A stretch of DNA of 64,000 nucleotides from Streptomyces sp. NBC_01237. Lineage in GTDB: Bacteria; Actinomycetota; Actinomycetes; Streptomycetales; Streptomycetaceae. The stretch covers positions 496,001 to 560,000 of the forward strand of contig NZ_CP108508.1 of the NCBI RefSeq assembly GCF_035917275.1. Direction: 5' to 3'. The notes under the pieces were generated by a model, which was not told where the DNA came from, did no database searches, and worked only from the letters and a program-made list of their open reading frames with translations. This document shows, piece after piece, positions 1 through 7,981 of the stretch (the first letter of the stretch is position 1; the number at the start of each line of letters is the position of its first letter). Both the position numbers and the translations under genes were made by a program.

Positions 1-494
1 GCGAGCGGCCGGTCTCCGGTCCCATCGGTACCCACCACACGAAGGGTGCCCTCGGCGACGTAGGCGATCAGAGTGCCGTCCGGGGAGGGGCGGGGATCTC
101 TCACCGGGCCGACGGTCCGGATGCGACGTGGCGGGCCACCGTCCGTACGTACCGTCCACAGCGAACCGTCGAGGCTGTACGCCACCACCCGAACGCGGCG
201 GTCGGTCGCGTAGGACACCACTCCGGCCGAGCGCATGGGGATCGGTTCGGTACCGATGCGCCGGGATTCCGGGGTTCCCCGGCTGCCGTCGGCTGTCGGA
301 CCGGCGAGGATCCGCTCGTCGCCCCCCGCGTACATCCACAGTCCGACGCGCGGAACGACACCGGATTCCGACCGGAGGAACAGCACCCGGTCACCGTCCG
401 GGGAGACGGTGAACTCGCGTGGGACTCCGAGAGAGAAGCGGCGGGTTCGGGCGAACCGGCGGGGAAATCCTTCGATATCCATGATCTTGACCAT
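1..494 (-). CDS. S9 family (prolyl oligopeptidase/DPP IV-like) peptidase, N-terminal part, runs off left edge
   Basis: The minus strand is open from an ATG at 494 (alternative ATG at 482, same frame) to the left edge. The product begins MVKIMDIEGFPRRFARTRRF and continues with beta-propeller blades such as FTVSPDGDRVLFLRS, LWMYAGGDERIL and PRPSPDGTLIAYVAEG. The repeated SPDG..xxF/AY pattern is that of the N-terminal propeller of S9 peptidases, which gates access to a C-terminal alpha/beta-hydrolase domain. That catalytic domain lies outside the window, so activity cannot be judged. The RBS is weak. There is no signal peptide, so the enzyme is probably cytoplasmic. Confidence 0.75.
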   Translation of the reverse strand, partial: MVKIMDIEGFPRRFARTRRFSLGVPREFTVSPDGDRVLFLRSESGVVPRVGLWMYAGGDERILAGPTADGSRGTPESRRIGTEPIPMRSAGVVSYATDRRVRVVAYSLDGSLWTVRTDGGPPRRIRTVGPVRDPRPSPDGTLIAYVAEGTLRVVGTDGTGDRPL

Positions 495-559
495 CTCTGC
501 GAGGGCTTCGCGGCCTGCGGTACGGCGACGGCGACGTGAAACCAGAACGTGGTTGGACA

Positions 560-668
560 AGAAAAAAGGCTCCAGGCCGGTGGCCTGGAGCCTGCAACTC
601 ATGCTGTGACGGGGATCAAGTGATCAACCCTCGTTCGATGATGACCTCAACCGAACGGAATTTATTCT
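560..668 (-). ncRNA. possible small RNA or orphan leader ending in an intrinsic terminator
   Basis: On the minus strand a TAGAAT hexamer at 668-663 could be a -10 element; no good -35 is visible. About 70 nt downstream is the terminator described separately. In between is a weaker hairpin (GATC-ACTT-GATC core flanked by GGG and CCC, about 617-640). No convincing ORF of this strand ends at the terminator, and the downstream S9 gene starts only beyond it. The arrangement fits a short non-coding RNA or a leader attenuator of the S9 gene. I match it to no known RNA family. Confidence 0.35.
562..592 (-). terminator. strong Rho-independent terminator
   Basis: A perfect 11-bp stem (GGCTCCAGGCC with GGCCTGGAGCC, 568-578 and 582-592) has a 3-nt loop. 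On the minus strand it is followed by six T residues (567-562), so it terminates minus-strand transcription. U-tracted terminators are uncommon in Streptomyces. Confidence 0.85.
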
Positions 669-907
669 AGCAGCCACGGTCCACGGGCCCGGTCCGACCC
701 CCCACACACGCCCCCGACGGCCGTCCGGGGCCGCGCTCGCGGCGCTGTCCCGCGCCGCCATGCGCCCCCTACAACTTGGGTAGCACACAGGACCGTTGTC
801 TCATTCCCTGGGTGGAGGGAGGTGCACCCCGGCGGGCGGATCCGGAGGCATGACCGGTCCTGAAGGATCTTTCCTGTCCGAACACAAGACCGGAAGGAAT
901 CCCTATC

Positions 908-2545
908 GTGCGCAGACGACGTCTCGTGCCTCTGCTGGCCGTGAGTGTCACGGCCACGCTGGCTCCCGCGCTCGCCACCTCGACGGCCACCGCCGCTCCG
1001 GCCGCCGCCCCGTCGACCGCGTCCTCGTCCGCCGCCAAGAGCGCGCTGGACCGGTATGTGAAGCAGAAACCGCGGTGGAAGCGGTGCGAAGCCGACGCCC
1101 CGGCATCGTTCGAGTGCGCCACGATCAAGGTCCCGCTGGACTACCGGGTTCCCGGGGGCAAGCGGATCGACTTGGCGATATCCCGGATCAAGAGCACCGC
1201 GCCCGGCAAGCGGCGGGGTGTCCTGCTCTCCAACCCGGGCGGCCCGGGTGGAGAAGGGATCTACATGCCGTTGGGGATGCAGGACAGACTCCCCAGCTCC
1301 GCGCGGCAGAAGTACGACCTCATCGGGTTCGACCCGCGCGGTGTGGGTCGCAGCACCCCGGTCTCCTGCGGCCTGACGCCGGAGGAGGAGGACTGGCTGC
1401 GGCCGTACAAGGAGGAAACGTTCGACAAGGACGTCGCCTGGGCCCGCGGGGTCGCGGACAAGTGCGGGGAGAAGGCGGGCGACACGCTCCCCCACATCAC
1501 CACACGCAACACCGCCCGCGACATGGATCTGCTCCGGGCGGTCCTCGGTGAGAAGAAGATCTCGTACGTCGGCTACTCGTACGGCACCTACCTGGGCGCC
1601 GTCTACACCCAGCTCTTCCCGGGCCGGGCCGACCGGTTCGTACTGGACAGCGCGGTCGATCCGGCGCGCGCCTGGCGAGGCATGGTCCAGTGGTGGGCGG
1701 AGGGTGCCGAGCCCGCGTTCGACCGGTGGACCGCCTGGGCCGCCGGGCGTTCGGAGAAGTACGACCTCGGTGACACCCCGAAGAAGGTCGACCGGACCTT
1801 CTGGAACCTGGTCGCGCAGGCCGACGAGAAGCCCATCGAGGTGGACGGTCAGCCGGTCACCGGTGATGACATCCGCAGCGGCATGCGCGGAGCGGTCTTC
1901 TTTCCCCAGGAAGCCACCGAGGCGATCGTGGAGCTGAAGAAGGCCGCGGCCGGCGTACCCGCCTCCGCGAAGAAGCTCGCCGCGTTCGCGGGATCCGGGA
2001 AGGCCGGGGCGGCAGGCGGCGCCGCCGAGGCGCCGTCCGACAACATGACGGCGAGCTTCTGGGCCGTGGTGTGCGGCGACAACTCGGCCGCGTGGCCCCG
2101 CGATCCCGAGACCTACCGACGGGAAGCCGTCCAGGACAAGGGGCGGTACCCGCTCTACGGTGACTTCACGTCCAGCATCAAGCCCTGTGCGTTCTGGGAC
2201 AAGTCCGTGGAACCGGCCACCAAGGTGAACAACAAGGTCGGCTCCCTGGTCGTCCAGAACGAGTGGGACCCGCAGACCCCGCTGCCCAGCGGTCAGGCCC
2301 TGCACGCGAACCTGAAGGGATCGCGAATGGTCACCGTCCTCGGCGGCGAGGGCCACGGCGTCTACCCGAACGGCAACGCGTGCACGGACGGCACGGTCAC
2401 CGGATACCTGCTCACCGGCAAGCTCCCCGCGAAGGACGTCACCTGCACGGCGACGGCCGCTTCGAACTCCGAGGCACGGAAGAACCGGAAGCAGGACGTG
2501 CTGCCCGGGTCGCCGCTCCCGCAGCGCGCGCCCGACCGTTTCTGA
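908..2545 (+). CDS. secreted alpha/beta hydrolase, TAP (tripeptidyl aminopeptidase)-like
   Basis: This 545-residue protein starts at GTG 908 with a GGAAGGAA RBS about 9 nt upstream. Residues 1-30 form a signal peptide (four Arg, hydrophobic core, ATSTATAA cleavage region). The fold markers of Streptomyces tripeptidyl-aminopeptidase-like hydrolases are present: oxyanion segment NPGGPGG (109-115), FDPRGVGRS (141-149), nucleophile elbow GYSYG (Ser224), and late Asp and His motifs NEWDPQTP and GEGHGVY. Four or more cysteines fit an extracellular enzyme. The likely role is removal of short peptides from protein N-termini outside the cell; the exact substrate is not readable. A terminator follows at 2584. 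Confidence 0.9.
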   Translation: MRRRRLVPLLAVSVTATLAPALATSTATAAPAAAPSTASSSAAKSALDRYVKQKPRWKRCEADAPASFECATIKVPLDYRVPGGKRIDLAISRIKSTAPGKRRGVLLSNPGGPGGEGIYMPLGMQDRLPSSARQKYDLIGFDPRGVGRSTPVSCGLTPEEEDWLRPYKEETFDKDVAWARGVADKCGEKAGDTLPHITTRNTARDMDLLRAVLGEKKISYVGYSYGTYLGAVYTQLFPGRADRFVLDSAVDPARAWRGMVQWWAEGAEPAFDRWTAWAAGRSEKYDLGDTPKKVDRTFWNLVAQADEKPIEVDGQPVTGDDIRSGMRGAVFFPQEATEAIVELKKAAAGVPASAKKLAAFAGSGKAGAAGGAAEAPSDNMTASFWAVVCGDNSAAWPRDPETYRREAVQDKGRYPLYGDFTSSIKPCAFWDKSVEPATKVNNKVGSLVVQNEWDPQTPLPSGQALHANLKGSRMVTVLGGEGHGVYPNGNACTDGTVTGYLLTGKLPAKDVTCTATAASNSEARKNRKQDVLPGSPLPQRAPDRF

Positions 2546-2583
2546 GCCCGGCCGTACGGCCCACTGCCGCATGACCCGTTGAA

Positions 2584-2619
2584 GACGGGGCGGGACCTCC
2601 GGACGGGTCCCGCCCCGTC
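2584..2619. terminator. bidirectional hairpin between convergent genes
   Basis: A perfect 14-bp inverted repeat (GACGGGGCGGGACC and its complement) with an 8-nt loop sits between the hydrolase stop and the 3' end of the convergent MerR-HEAT gene. There is no U-tract, as is usual in Streptomyces. Confidence 0.8.
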
Positions 2620-2652
2620 CGCACGCCGTACACGGCGGCCGGGAGAGGCCCG

Positions 2653-3654
2653 TCACCGTGTGTCGCGCAGCTGGAGGAGGTACGCGGCAGTCAGCGCGAC
2701 GGCACGGTCCCCGTCGTGCGACAGCTCCACGAGGGCACGTGAGGCGGTCGTCCCCAAAATGCCCGCCAGCGCCTGGGTCAGCCGTCCGCGTGCGGACGTT
2801 CGCGCGGTGTCGTGGGCGAGGCGGTCGACGAGCCCTGTCGCGATCCGGTCCGCCGTCGCCTCGTCACTCGCCAGCACGCTCAGTACGTCGGCCGCATCGG
2901 TGTCGTTCCTTCCCTCCGCGATCATGTCGATGAGTGTCGGAACCGCATCGGCCGCTCCACGTGTCCCGAGAGCCAGAGCCGCGTACCCGCGGACCAGGAC
3001 GTCGGGGCCGGCCAGAGCGTCCCGCAGCTGCGCGGTGGCCTCGTCACCGGGCATCTCGGCGAGGGACCGGACAGCGCGTTCCCGCACCGCTGCCACCGGT
3101 GAGCCGAGACCCTCCGCCAGCAGCGCCGGGCCGCCGTCGCCCGATCGCGCCAGCGCCCATCGAAGGGCTCCGGCGACGTTCGGCTCCGTCTCGCTCAAGG
3201 CCGCCTCGACCAGGGCTTCCACCGGCACCGGGATCTCGTCGGCCGCGGAGAGGGCCGCGCGCTGGCGCGCGTCGGCGCTCTTGGACCCCAGTGCTTGGAG
3301 GAGCGCGACGATCTGGAGGACGTCCTCCCAGTCCGCCGGGTCGGCGGCATCGATCCGGCGCAGCCGTGTGAGCAGCTCGGTCTCCGCAGCGATGCGTTCG
3401 CGTGTCTGCCGGATGAGGTCGCCGACGAGCGCCGAAGGTGTACCGGGGTCTTCGAGCGCGCGCCCGATCTCGCGCAGCGACAGCCCCAGCGACCGCAGGC
3501 TCTCGATGTGGAAGATCCGCCGGATGTCCTCCCCGGAATACTCCCGATAGCCGGAGCCCGTACGGCCCGAAGGCCGCACCAGGCCGAGCGACTCGTAGTG
3601 CCTGAGCATGCGGGCACTGGCCCCGGACCGTCGGGCCACCTCACCGATCAGCAC
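2653..3654 (-). CDS. MerR family regulator with C-terminal HEAT repeats
   Basis: 333 residues. The N-terminus (1-70) is a MerR DNA-binding domain: LIGEVARRSGASARMLRHYESLGLVRPSGR, then GYREYSGEDIRRIFHIESLRSLGLSLREI. A helical dimerisation segment follows to about 120. From about 150 to the end are HEAT/Armadillo-like helical repeats (AVRERAVRSLAEMPGDEA, VRGYAALALGTRGAADAVPTLIDM), replacing the usual small-molecule domain with a protein- or nucleic-acid-binding scaffold. The GTG start at 3654 lies 3 nt after the upstream HEAT gene's stop, with GGAGGG inside that gene, so translation is coupled. It probably regulates its own operon through the operator at 4364-4386. The ligand is unknown. Confidence 0.85.
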   Translation of the reverse strand: MLIGEVARRSGASARMLRHYESLGLVRPSGRTGSGYREYSGEDIRRIFHIESLRSLGLSLREIGRALEDPGTPSALVGDLIRQTRERIAAETELLTRLRRIDAADPADWEDVLQIVALLQALGSKSADARQRAALSAADEIPVPVEALVEAALSETEPNVAGALRWALARSGDGGPALLAEGLGSPVAAVRERAVRSLAEMPGDEATAQLRDALAGPDVLVRGYAALALGTRGAADAVPTLIDMIAEGRNDTDAADVLSVLASDEATADRIATGLVDRLAHDTARTSARGRLTQALAGILGTTASRALVELSHDGDRAVALTAAYLLQLRDTR

Positions 3655-3657
3655 GTC

Positions 3658-4335
3658 CTATCGTCCCTCCTGGCCGGCCACGCCGAGGGCCACGATGCGC
3701 TTGGCCTCCTCGATGGCGAAATCGAAACCGATGTCCGGATCGCGCAGCAGCCGTTGCGTGGCGAGCGCGTGCGCGCGCACGTGCGGGTCAGGGGCCGTCG
3801 TCGCAGCACACAGAGCCGGCACGATCGCTTCACCCAGCGCGACCAGTGCCCGGCTGAGACTCAGCCGAGTCTCCTTACCGCCGCGTCCTAGCTGCGTCGC
3901 CAGCATCGCGGCCAACCCGGACTCCTCGCCCTCCGGTACGAGCACGACCGCGGCCCGCCAGGCGCTCCGCGCCACCCCGTCGTCGGCGTCGGACAGCAGC
4001 GCCCGTGTGATCGCCGGCCACGCCTGCCGGCTCCCGATCTTGGACAGTGTGTGCAGCGCCTGGCTCCGTGCCTGCGCGCGCTCCGAGCGGACTTCGCGGA
4101 GCAGTTCGGGAAGCGTCAGGGGCGCCGGATGGCGGGTGAGCGCCCAGGTCAGCATGTCGCGGACGTAGAACTCGGGCTCGATCGCACATCGCTCGACGAG
4201 CTTGTCGATGAAGCGCGGGTCAGGTGTCGTGCCGACAGCCAGTGCGGCCCGCAGTCGCACGGACGGACGGCCGTCCTCCAGCCCCTGGAGCGCTCGTACC
4301 GCGTCCGTGTCCTTGTCCTGTCCCGTGATCGTCAT
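3658..4335 (-). CDS. HEAT-repeat protein, partner of the MerR-HEAT regulator
   Basis: 225 residues from ATG 4335, chosen because GAGGAGGTGG lies 8 nt upstream; a longer reading to 4449 crosses the promoter. The protein is almost entirely alpha-helical HEAT repeats (AVRALQGLEDGRPSVRLRAAL, ARSQALHTLSKIGSRQAWPA, HVRAHALATQRLLRDPDIGF), with no enzymatic motif. It is first in a two-gene operon with a MerR regulator carrying the same repeat type. The pair may form a heteromeric sensor, or the HEAT protein may modulate the regulator. It resembles the HEAT modules of phycobilisome-lyase-like and DNA-glycosylase families only in fold. Confidence 0.8.
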   Translation of the reverse strand: MTITGQDKDTDAVRALQGLEDGRPSVRLRAALAVGTTPDPRFIDKLVERCAIEPEFYVRDMLTWALTRHPAPLTLPELLREVRSERAQARSQALHTLSKIGSRQAWPAITRALLSDADDGVARSAWRAAVVLVPEGEESGLAAMLATQLGRGGKETRLSLSRALVALGEAIVPALCAATTAPDPHVRAHALATQRLLRDPDIGFDFAIEEAKRIVALGVAGQEGR

Positions 4336-4357
4336 CGAGACCACCTCCTCGCCCAGA

Positions 4358-4388
4358 AGTGAAGACCCTGTCACTGTGTCAAGGTCAA
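4358..4388 (-). promoter_or_regulatory. MerR-type promoter with operator dyad inside a 19-bp spacer
   Basis: On the minus strand, TTGACC (4388-4383) and TTCACT (4363-4358) are separated by exactly 19 bp. That is the overlong spacer of MerR-controlled promoters. The spacer is filled by an imperfect dyad (4364-4386) whose arms GACCTTGACAC and GACCCTGTCAC match at 9 of 11 positions. It drives the HEAT / MerR-HEAT operon, so autoregulation is likely. Confidence 0.75.
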
Positions 4389-4461
4389 ACAGGGCCGTCG
4401 GCGCGAAGTACGGACCGCACCATCTTCGACTCCTCCTTCGGCTGCTCAAAGGAACACTGCG

Positions 4462-5097
4462 TTACGACGATGGCTCCGGGGCGGCGCGAGGAGGCCGGCC
4501 CGGTTGCTCCCAGAGGTTGGCCAGGTGTGTATGGAGGACGTCGTGTGCCCCGTGCGGAGTGAGGTGGCCGATGAGGACGTGCGCGGTGAGCCCGTCAGCG
4601 AGGGCGAGGAGGGTGCGGGCCTCGCGTTGCGGGTCGAGGGGCACGGCGCGGTCGGTGCCCTCACCGGCTTCCGAGATGAGACGGGTGAACGTCGCCTGAA
4701 GGGTTGCGTAGTTCGCCTTCAGCGTCTTGGCGAGCGCCTCGCTGACAGCCGCCTGCGCGACGAAGGCTAGCCAGACCCTGGCCTCGGCGCGGTGCTCTTC
4801 CCTGAGCAGTGAGATCTCGGTGACCGCGTGCCCCAGCGCGGTGCCGGCCGACTGGGCCGGGCTCCTGACGAGGCGGGCCCGTACGCGCTCGGTGATCCGG
4901 TCGCCGATGTGCCCGAGCGCGAACACGAGCATCTCTTCCTTGGTACGGAAGCACCGCTGAACAGCGCCCATCGACACCTGCGCGCGGGAGGCGACGTCGC
5001 GAAGGGTCACACCCTCCAGCCCGCGCTCGTCGGCGAGGTCGCAGACCGCCTCGGCGATGAGACGGCGTCGGCTCACATGATCCACCTGCCTGGGCAT
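4462..5097 (-). CDS. TetR/AcrR family transcriptional regulator
   Basis: 211 residues from ATG 5097 (GGAGG 8 nt upstream). The helix-turn-helix is SRRRLIAEAVCDLADERGLEGVTLRDVASRAQVSMGAVQRCFRTKEEML, with a C-terminal ligand and dimerisation domain. It is divergent from the amidase at 5225, with a long inverted repeat between them. It probably represses itself and the amidase and responds to an amide or related effector; the effector is not readable. Confidence 0.88.
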   Translation of the reverse strand: MPRQVDHVSRRRLIAEAVCDLADERGLEGVTLRDVASRAQVSMGAVQRCFRTKEEMLVFALGHIGDRITERVRARLVRSPAQSAGTALGHAVTEISLLREEHRAEARVWLAFVAQAAVSEALAKTLKANYATLQATFTRLISEAGEGTDRAVPLDPQREARTLLALADGLTAHVLIGHLTPHGAHDVLHTHLANLWEQPGRPPRAAPEPSS

Positions 5098-5151
5098 GCC
5101 CGGTCGCCTCCTTCGTTTCACAGCGCTCCGCCTTGCGTCGCACTTTATGCG

Positions 5152-5197
5152 ATGCGCTCGTATCGGTTCCAGGGGTACGGTTCCGATGCAAGCGCAT
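5152..5197. promoter_or_regulatory. inverted-repeat operator between TetR gene and amidase
   Basis: Arms ATGCGCTCGTATCGG (5152-5166) and CCGATGCAAGCGCAT (5183-5197) are complementary at 13 of 15 positions with a 16-bp spacer. The position in the divergent promoter region makes this the likely binding site(s) of the adjacent TetR protein. Confidence 0.6.
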
Positions 5198-5224
5198 TGG
5201 TACGTGGATGAGGGAGGAAGAGCC

Positions 5225-6655
5225 ATGCAGGACGCCCTGTGGAAGATGCCGGCCACCGCGCAGGCGGAAGCTGTGCGCAGCGCGGAGGTCTCGGCTGTCG
5301 AACTGGTCGACAGTCATCTGGATCGCATCGCCGAGGTCAACCCGCGGATGAACGCGGTCACACAGCTCCTGGCGGAGCGCGCACGTGAGGCCGCGGCACA
5401 ACTGGACCGTCGGCGGTCCGCCGGTGAAGCGCTGGGGCCCCTCGCGGGCGTCCCCTTCACGGTGAAGGAGAGCACCGCCGTCGAAGGCGTGCCCACCACG
5501 TTCGGCACGGAGCGCTTCCGTGATCTGGTGGCGTCGGCCGACGCACCCCCGGTGGCACGGCTGCGCGCAGCCGGGGCCATCCCCATCGGGCACAGCAATA
5601 TCCCCACACTGATTCTGGCGGGGATGCACACGCGCAGCGAGCTGTTCGGCGACACGGTCAACCCATGGGACAGCAGCCGGACCCCGGGGGGCTCCAGCGG
5701 AGGCGACGCCGTGGCCGTCGCCACGGGCATGGCGGCGCTCGGACTCGGCAACGACTCCGGCGGTTCGGTGCGTATCCCGGCCCAGTTCTGCGGCGTGGCC
5801 GGGCTGAAGCCGTCCACGGGCCGGTTCCCCGCCGACCACCGTGTGTTCGGCCCGGAGGACCCCGGGCCGGCGTCCCAGATACTGGTCACCGACGGCCCGC
5901 TGGCCCGGAACGTGGGTGATCTTCGGCTTGCCTACGAGGCGCTGGCCGGGACTGATCCGCGAGACCCACGCGCCGTGCCGGTGCCTGCCTACGGCCAACC
6001 GCTCGCCGGGCCGGTGAAGGTCGCGGTGGTGGCGGACCCCGGCGGTCACGGCGTCCACCCCACGGTCCGCGCAGCCGTCACGACCGCGGCCGACGCGCTC
6101 CGCGACGCCGGGTACGACGTGCGCGAGGTGCCGAACGTACCGCGTATGGACGAGGCCCTGGAGGCGTACGGCCGGATCACCGTGACCGAGTTCGCCCCGA
6201 CCTGGCCGATGGTCCGCAAGCTGCTCGGCAAGGGCGGGGACCGCTATATCGAGATGATGATGGAGCAGACCCCGCCCGCAAGCGCGGCCGAGTTCATGAA
6301 ACTGATGGGCACCTGGATGAACGTCCGCCGCTCATGGGCCGAATTCCTCGACGAGTACCCGCTGTTGCTCGGCCCGGTCTTCACCGAGCCACCGGTCGAG
6401 CCGGGGCTGGAGTCGCGTGACAGGTCGGGCAGGGAGCGGGTCGGGTCGGGAATGCGTCTGTGCACCGTGACCAGCTTCGTGGGCGTACCCGGTGTGGCCG
6501 TTCCGACGGGGACCGTCGGCGGGCTCCCTTCCGGAGTCCAGATCGTCGGGCGCGCGTTCCGGGAGGACCTGTGCCTGGAAGCGGCCCAGGCGATCGAGGA
6601 CCGGCTCGGGGTTCTCACACCGGTCGACCCGCGCGTGGGAGGCCGGACCGCTTGA
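5225..6655 (+). CDS. amidase (amidase signature family)
   Basis: 476 residues from ATG 5225 behind GGGAGGAAG; longer readings start inside the divergent TetR leader. The Ser-cisSer-Lys triad is visible: Lys81 in PFTVKEST, cis-Ser157 in TPGGSSGG and nucleophile Ser181 in DSGGSVRIPAQFCG. The family hydrolyses carboxylic amides to acid and ammonia; the substrate cannot be inferred. It is cytoplasmic, with no signal peptide. It is controlled by the divergent TetR gene. A second amidase of identical length (28397-29827) is also divergent from a TetR gene. Confidence 0.9.
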   Translation: MQDALWKMPATAQAEAVRSAEVSAVELVDSHLDRIAEVNPRMNAVTQLLAERAREAAAQLDRRRSAGEALGPLAGVPFTVKESTAVEGVPTTFGTERFRDLVASADAPPVARLRAAGAIPIGHSNIPTLILAGMHTRSELFGDTVNPWDSSRTPGGSSGGDAVAVATGMAALGLGNDSGGSVRIPAQFCGVAGLKPSTGRFPADHRVFGPEDPGPASQILVTDGPLARNVGDLRLAYEALAGTDPRDPRAVPVPAYGQPLAGPVKVAVVADPGGHGVHPTVRAAVTTAADALRDAGYDVREVPNVPRMDEALEAYGRITVTEFAPTWPMVRKLLGKGGDRYIEMMMEQTPPASAAEFMKLMGTWMNVRRSWAEFLDEYPLLLGPVFTEPPVEPGLESRDRSGRERVGSGMRLCTVTSFVGVPGVAVPTGTVGGLPSGVQIVGRAFREDLCLEAAQAIEDRLGVLTPVDPRVGGRTA

Positions 6656-6708
6656 GCACGTGCGCCCTGAGGGGTGCACACGCTCGGCTCGCTCCGCACA
6701 GCTCCGGC

Positions 6709-6746
6709 GTGAGGGTGCGAGGGCGTGAGGGTGTGAGGGTGTGAGG
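6709..6746 (+). repeat. 8-bp tandem repeat, about 4.75 copies
   Basis: Units GTGAGGGT, GCGAGGGC, GTGAGGGT, GTGAGGGT and GTGAGG run head to tail in the gap after the amidase. Their length is not a multiple of three and no ORF uses them; probably slippage-generated sequence. Confidence 0.8.
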
Positions 6747-6882
6747 CAACGCTGAGGATGTAGTGGATGAGCTGCGCAGCACTACCTGGCAGACAGTGCA
6801 GGTGTCCCAGGCTGCCCTGCCGGCGGTCACGGTGGGTCAAACGTTGTCGCTGGAGGCTGGTGATCAGTAGGTTTGTGCCATC

Positions 6883-7239
6883 ATGACGACGCGAATTCTG
6901 AGGTTCGGCTTGTACGCGGACGAGCAGGGACTGGCATGGGTCAGAGAGCTGGTCGACGGTGCCGCAGCCTCCCGGAGCACCCGCATCATCAGGGCGGACG
7001 TTGCACGTACCTACCCTGACAGCGACCTCACTACCGCGGAGATGTACGGCTCTCTGGCGGAACAGTGGGCCTTCGAACACCCTGGCCGCAACAGCGGCGA
7101 GCGGGAAGCGGTTGAGCTGCGCGTCCACGTGGAGTGTTCCCTGCGGACTTGGCGAGCGATCCGCAAGACAGTGATCAAAGCCCTGTGTCCGGAAGGAATG
7201 GCGCCCCACGCTTGCCGTGTTCCGTGGTTCGCTGCCTGA
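6883..7239 (+). CDS. hypothetical protein, 118 residues
   Basis: The ORF begins MTTRILRFGLYADEQGLAWV and contains a mixed helix/strand sequence (WVRELVDGAAAS, TAEMYGSLAEQWAFEHPG, RTWRAIRKTVIKALCPEG). I recognise no family. Charge and amino-acid composition look like a real soluble protein, but third-position G/C is lower than in neighbours and no good RBS is seen close to the ATG (GGAGG is about 30 nt away). It may be a recently acquired small gene. Nothing nearby suggests a role. Confidence 0.5.
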   Translation: MTTRILRFGLYADEQGLAWVRELVDGAAASRSTRIIRADVARTYPDSDLTTAEMYGSLAEQWAFEHPGRNSGEREAVELRVHVECSLRTWRAIRKTVIKALCPEGMAPHACRVPWFAA

Positions 7240-7569
7240 GCCGGTGTACGCGTCTCGGCAAAGAGATCTCCTGCACTCTTCGTTCGGCTGATCCCGGCTG
7301 CCCGTCCGCCCCTTGCCTCGGGCGGCGGCTCGCGGTGAGGTGACGGGGAGGACGAGAGTGCGGGCGCAGACCGCGGCGGGCAGATCGGCGGCGAACGGGG
7401 CCCTGCGAGCTGGATGCCGGGTACGCGGAGCTGTGCTGTTCGCCCATGGCGCAGGCACTGATGGGCGGTGGGGCGGTGGCGAATCCGCTTTCCCGGGCAA
7501 CCAGGTGACGAAGGAACCCGTCTACAGGATCGAAACAAGCCACAGGGACGGACCGAAGGGGATCAGAGC
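7240..7569. other. gap without recognisable gene
   Basis: I see no supported ORF, hairpin or repeat. ORFs crossing it on both strands have non-protein-like composition. Confidence 0.5.
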
Positions 7570-7716
7570 ATGGAAGAGGCTGCGGGTTCCGCCGTCGTGC
7601 GCGTACTGAAGGGCGTGGGCTGGCTCGCGTTCAACGTGGTCGGCACGGTGGGCGACATGCTCGCCGTCCACATCCCGTGGAACAAGCGGAACGGGCGCTC
7701 CTCCGAGAACGGATAG
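7570..7716 (+). CDS. small hydrophobic protein, 48 residues
   Basis: From ATG 7570, with AAGGGGA about 8 nt upstream, a 48-residue product contains one hydrophobic stretch (VGWLAFNVVGTVGDMLAVHI, residues 17-36) between an acidic N-terminus and a basic tail (PWNKRNGR). This suggests a single-pass or peripheral membrane microprotein. No family is recognised. The reading frame also stays open upstream, so the start is chosen on the RBS alone. Confidence 0.4.
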   Translation: MEEAAGSAVVRVLKGVGWLAFNVVGTVGDMLAVHIPWNKRNGRSSENG

Positions 7717-7981
7717 CACCGCCACCGGGAGACAGCACACCGCCCGCAGAGCTCCGGTCTTCTGCCGCACGCGGGATTGCCCGCCGCACCGCAGGTGCCC
7801 GCAGCCGGGCTGTCAGGGGCCTCACCGAACAGCTCCCGCAATGCGCCCTGGACGAGCACCTCTTCGGGCTCAGCACCCTGTTCCGGCAGTGCCGTACGAA
7901 CACGTGCGGGACTTCTTGGTACGAGGCGGGGGCGCCCTCAAGAACCTGATGCGACGCCGCCTCCGCTCCACTCCTGGAGAG

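Noticed and set aside
662..2656. 664-residue minus-strand ORF
   Set aside because: It lies opposite the secreted TAP hydrolase and has Arg/Gly-rich shadow composition; the plus-strand gene has RBS, signal peptide and catalytic motifs.
3875..4189. 104-residue minus-strand ORF inside the HEAT gene
   Set aside because: It is an alternative frame of the HEAT-repeat gene, with no independent start signal.
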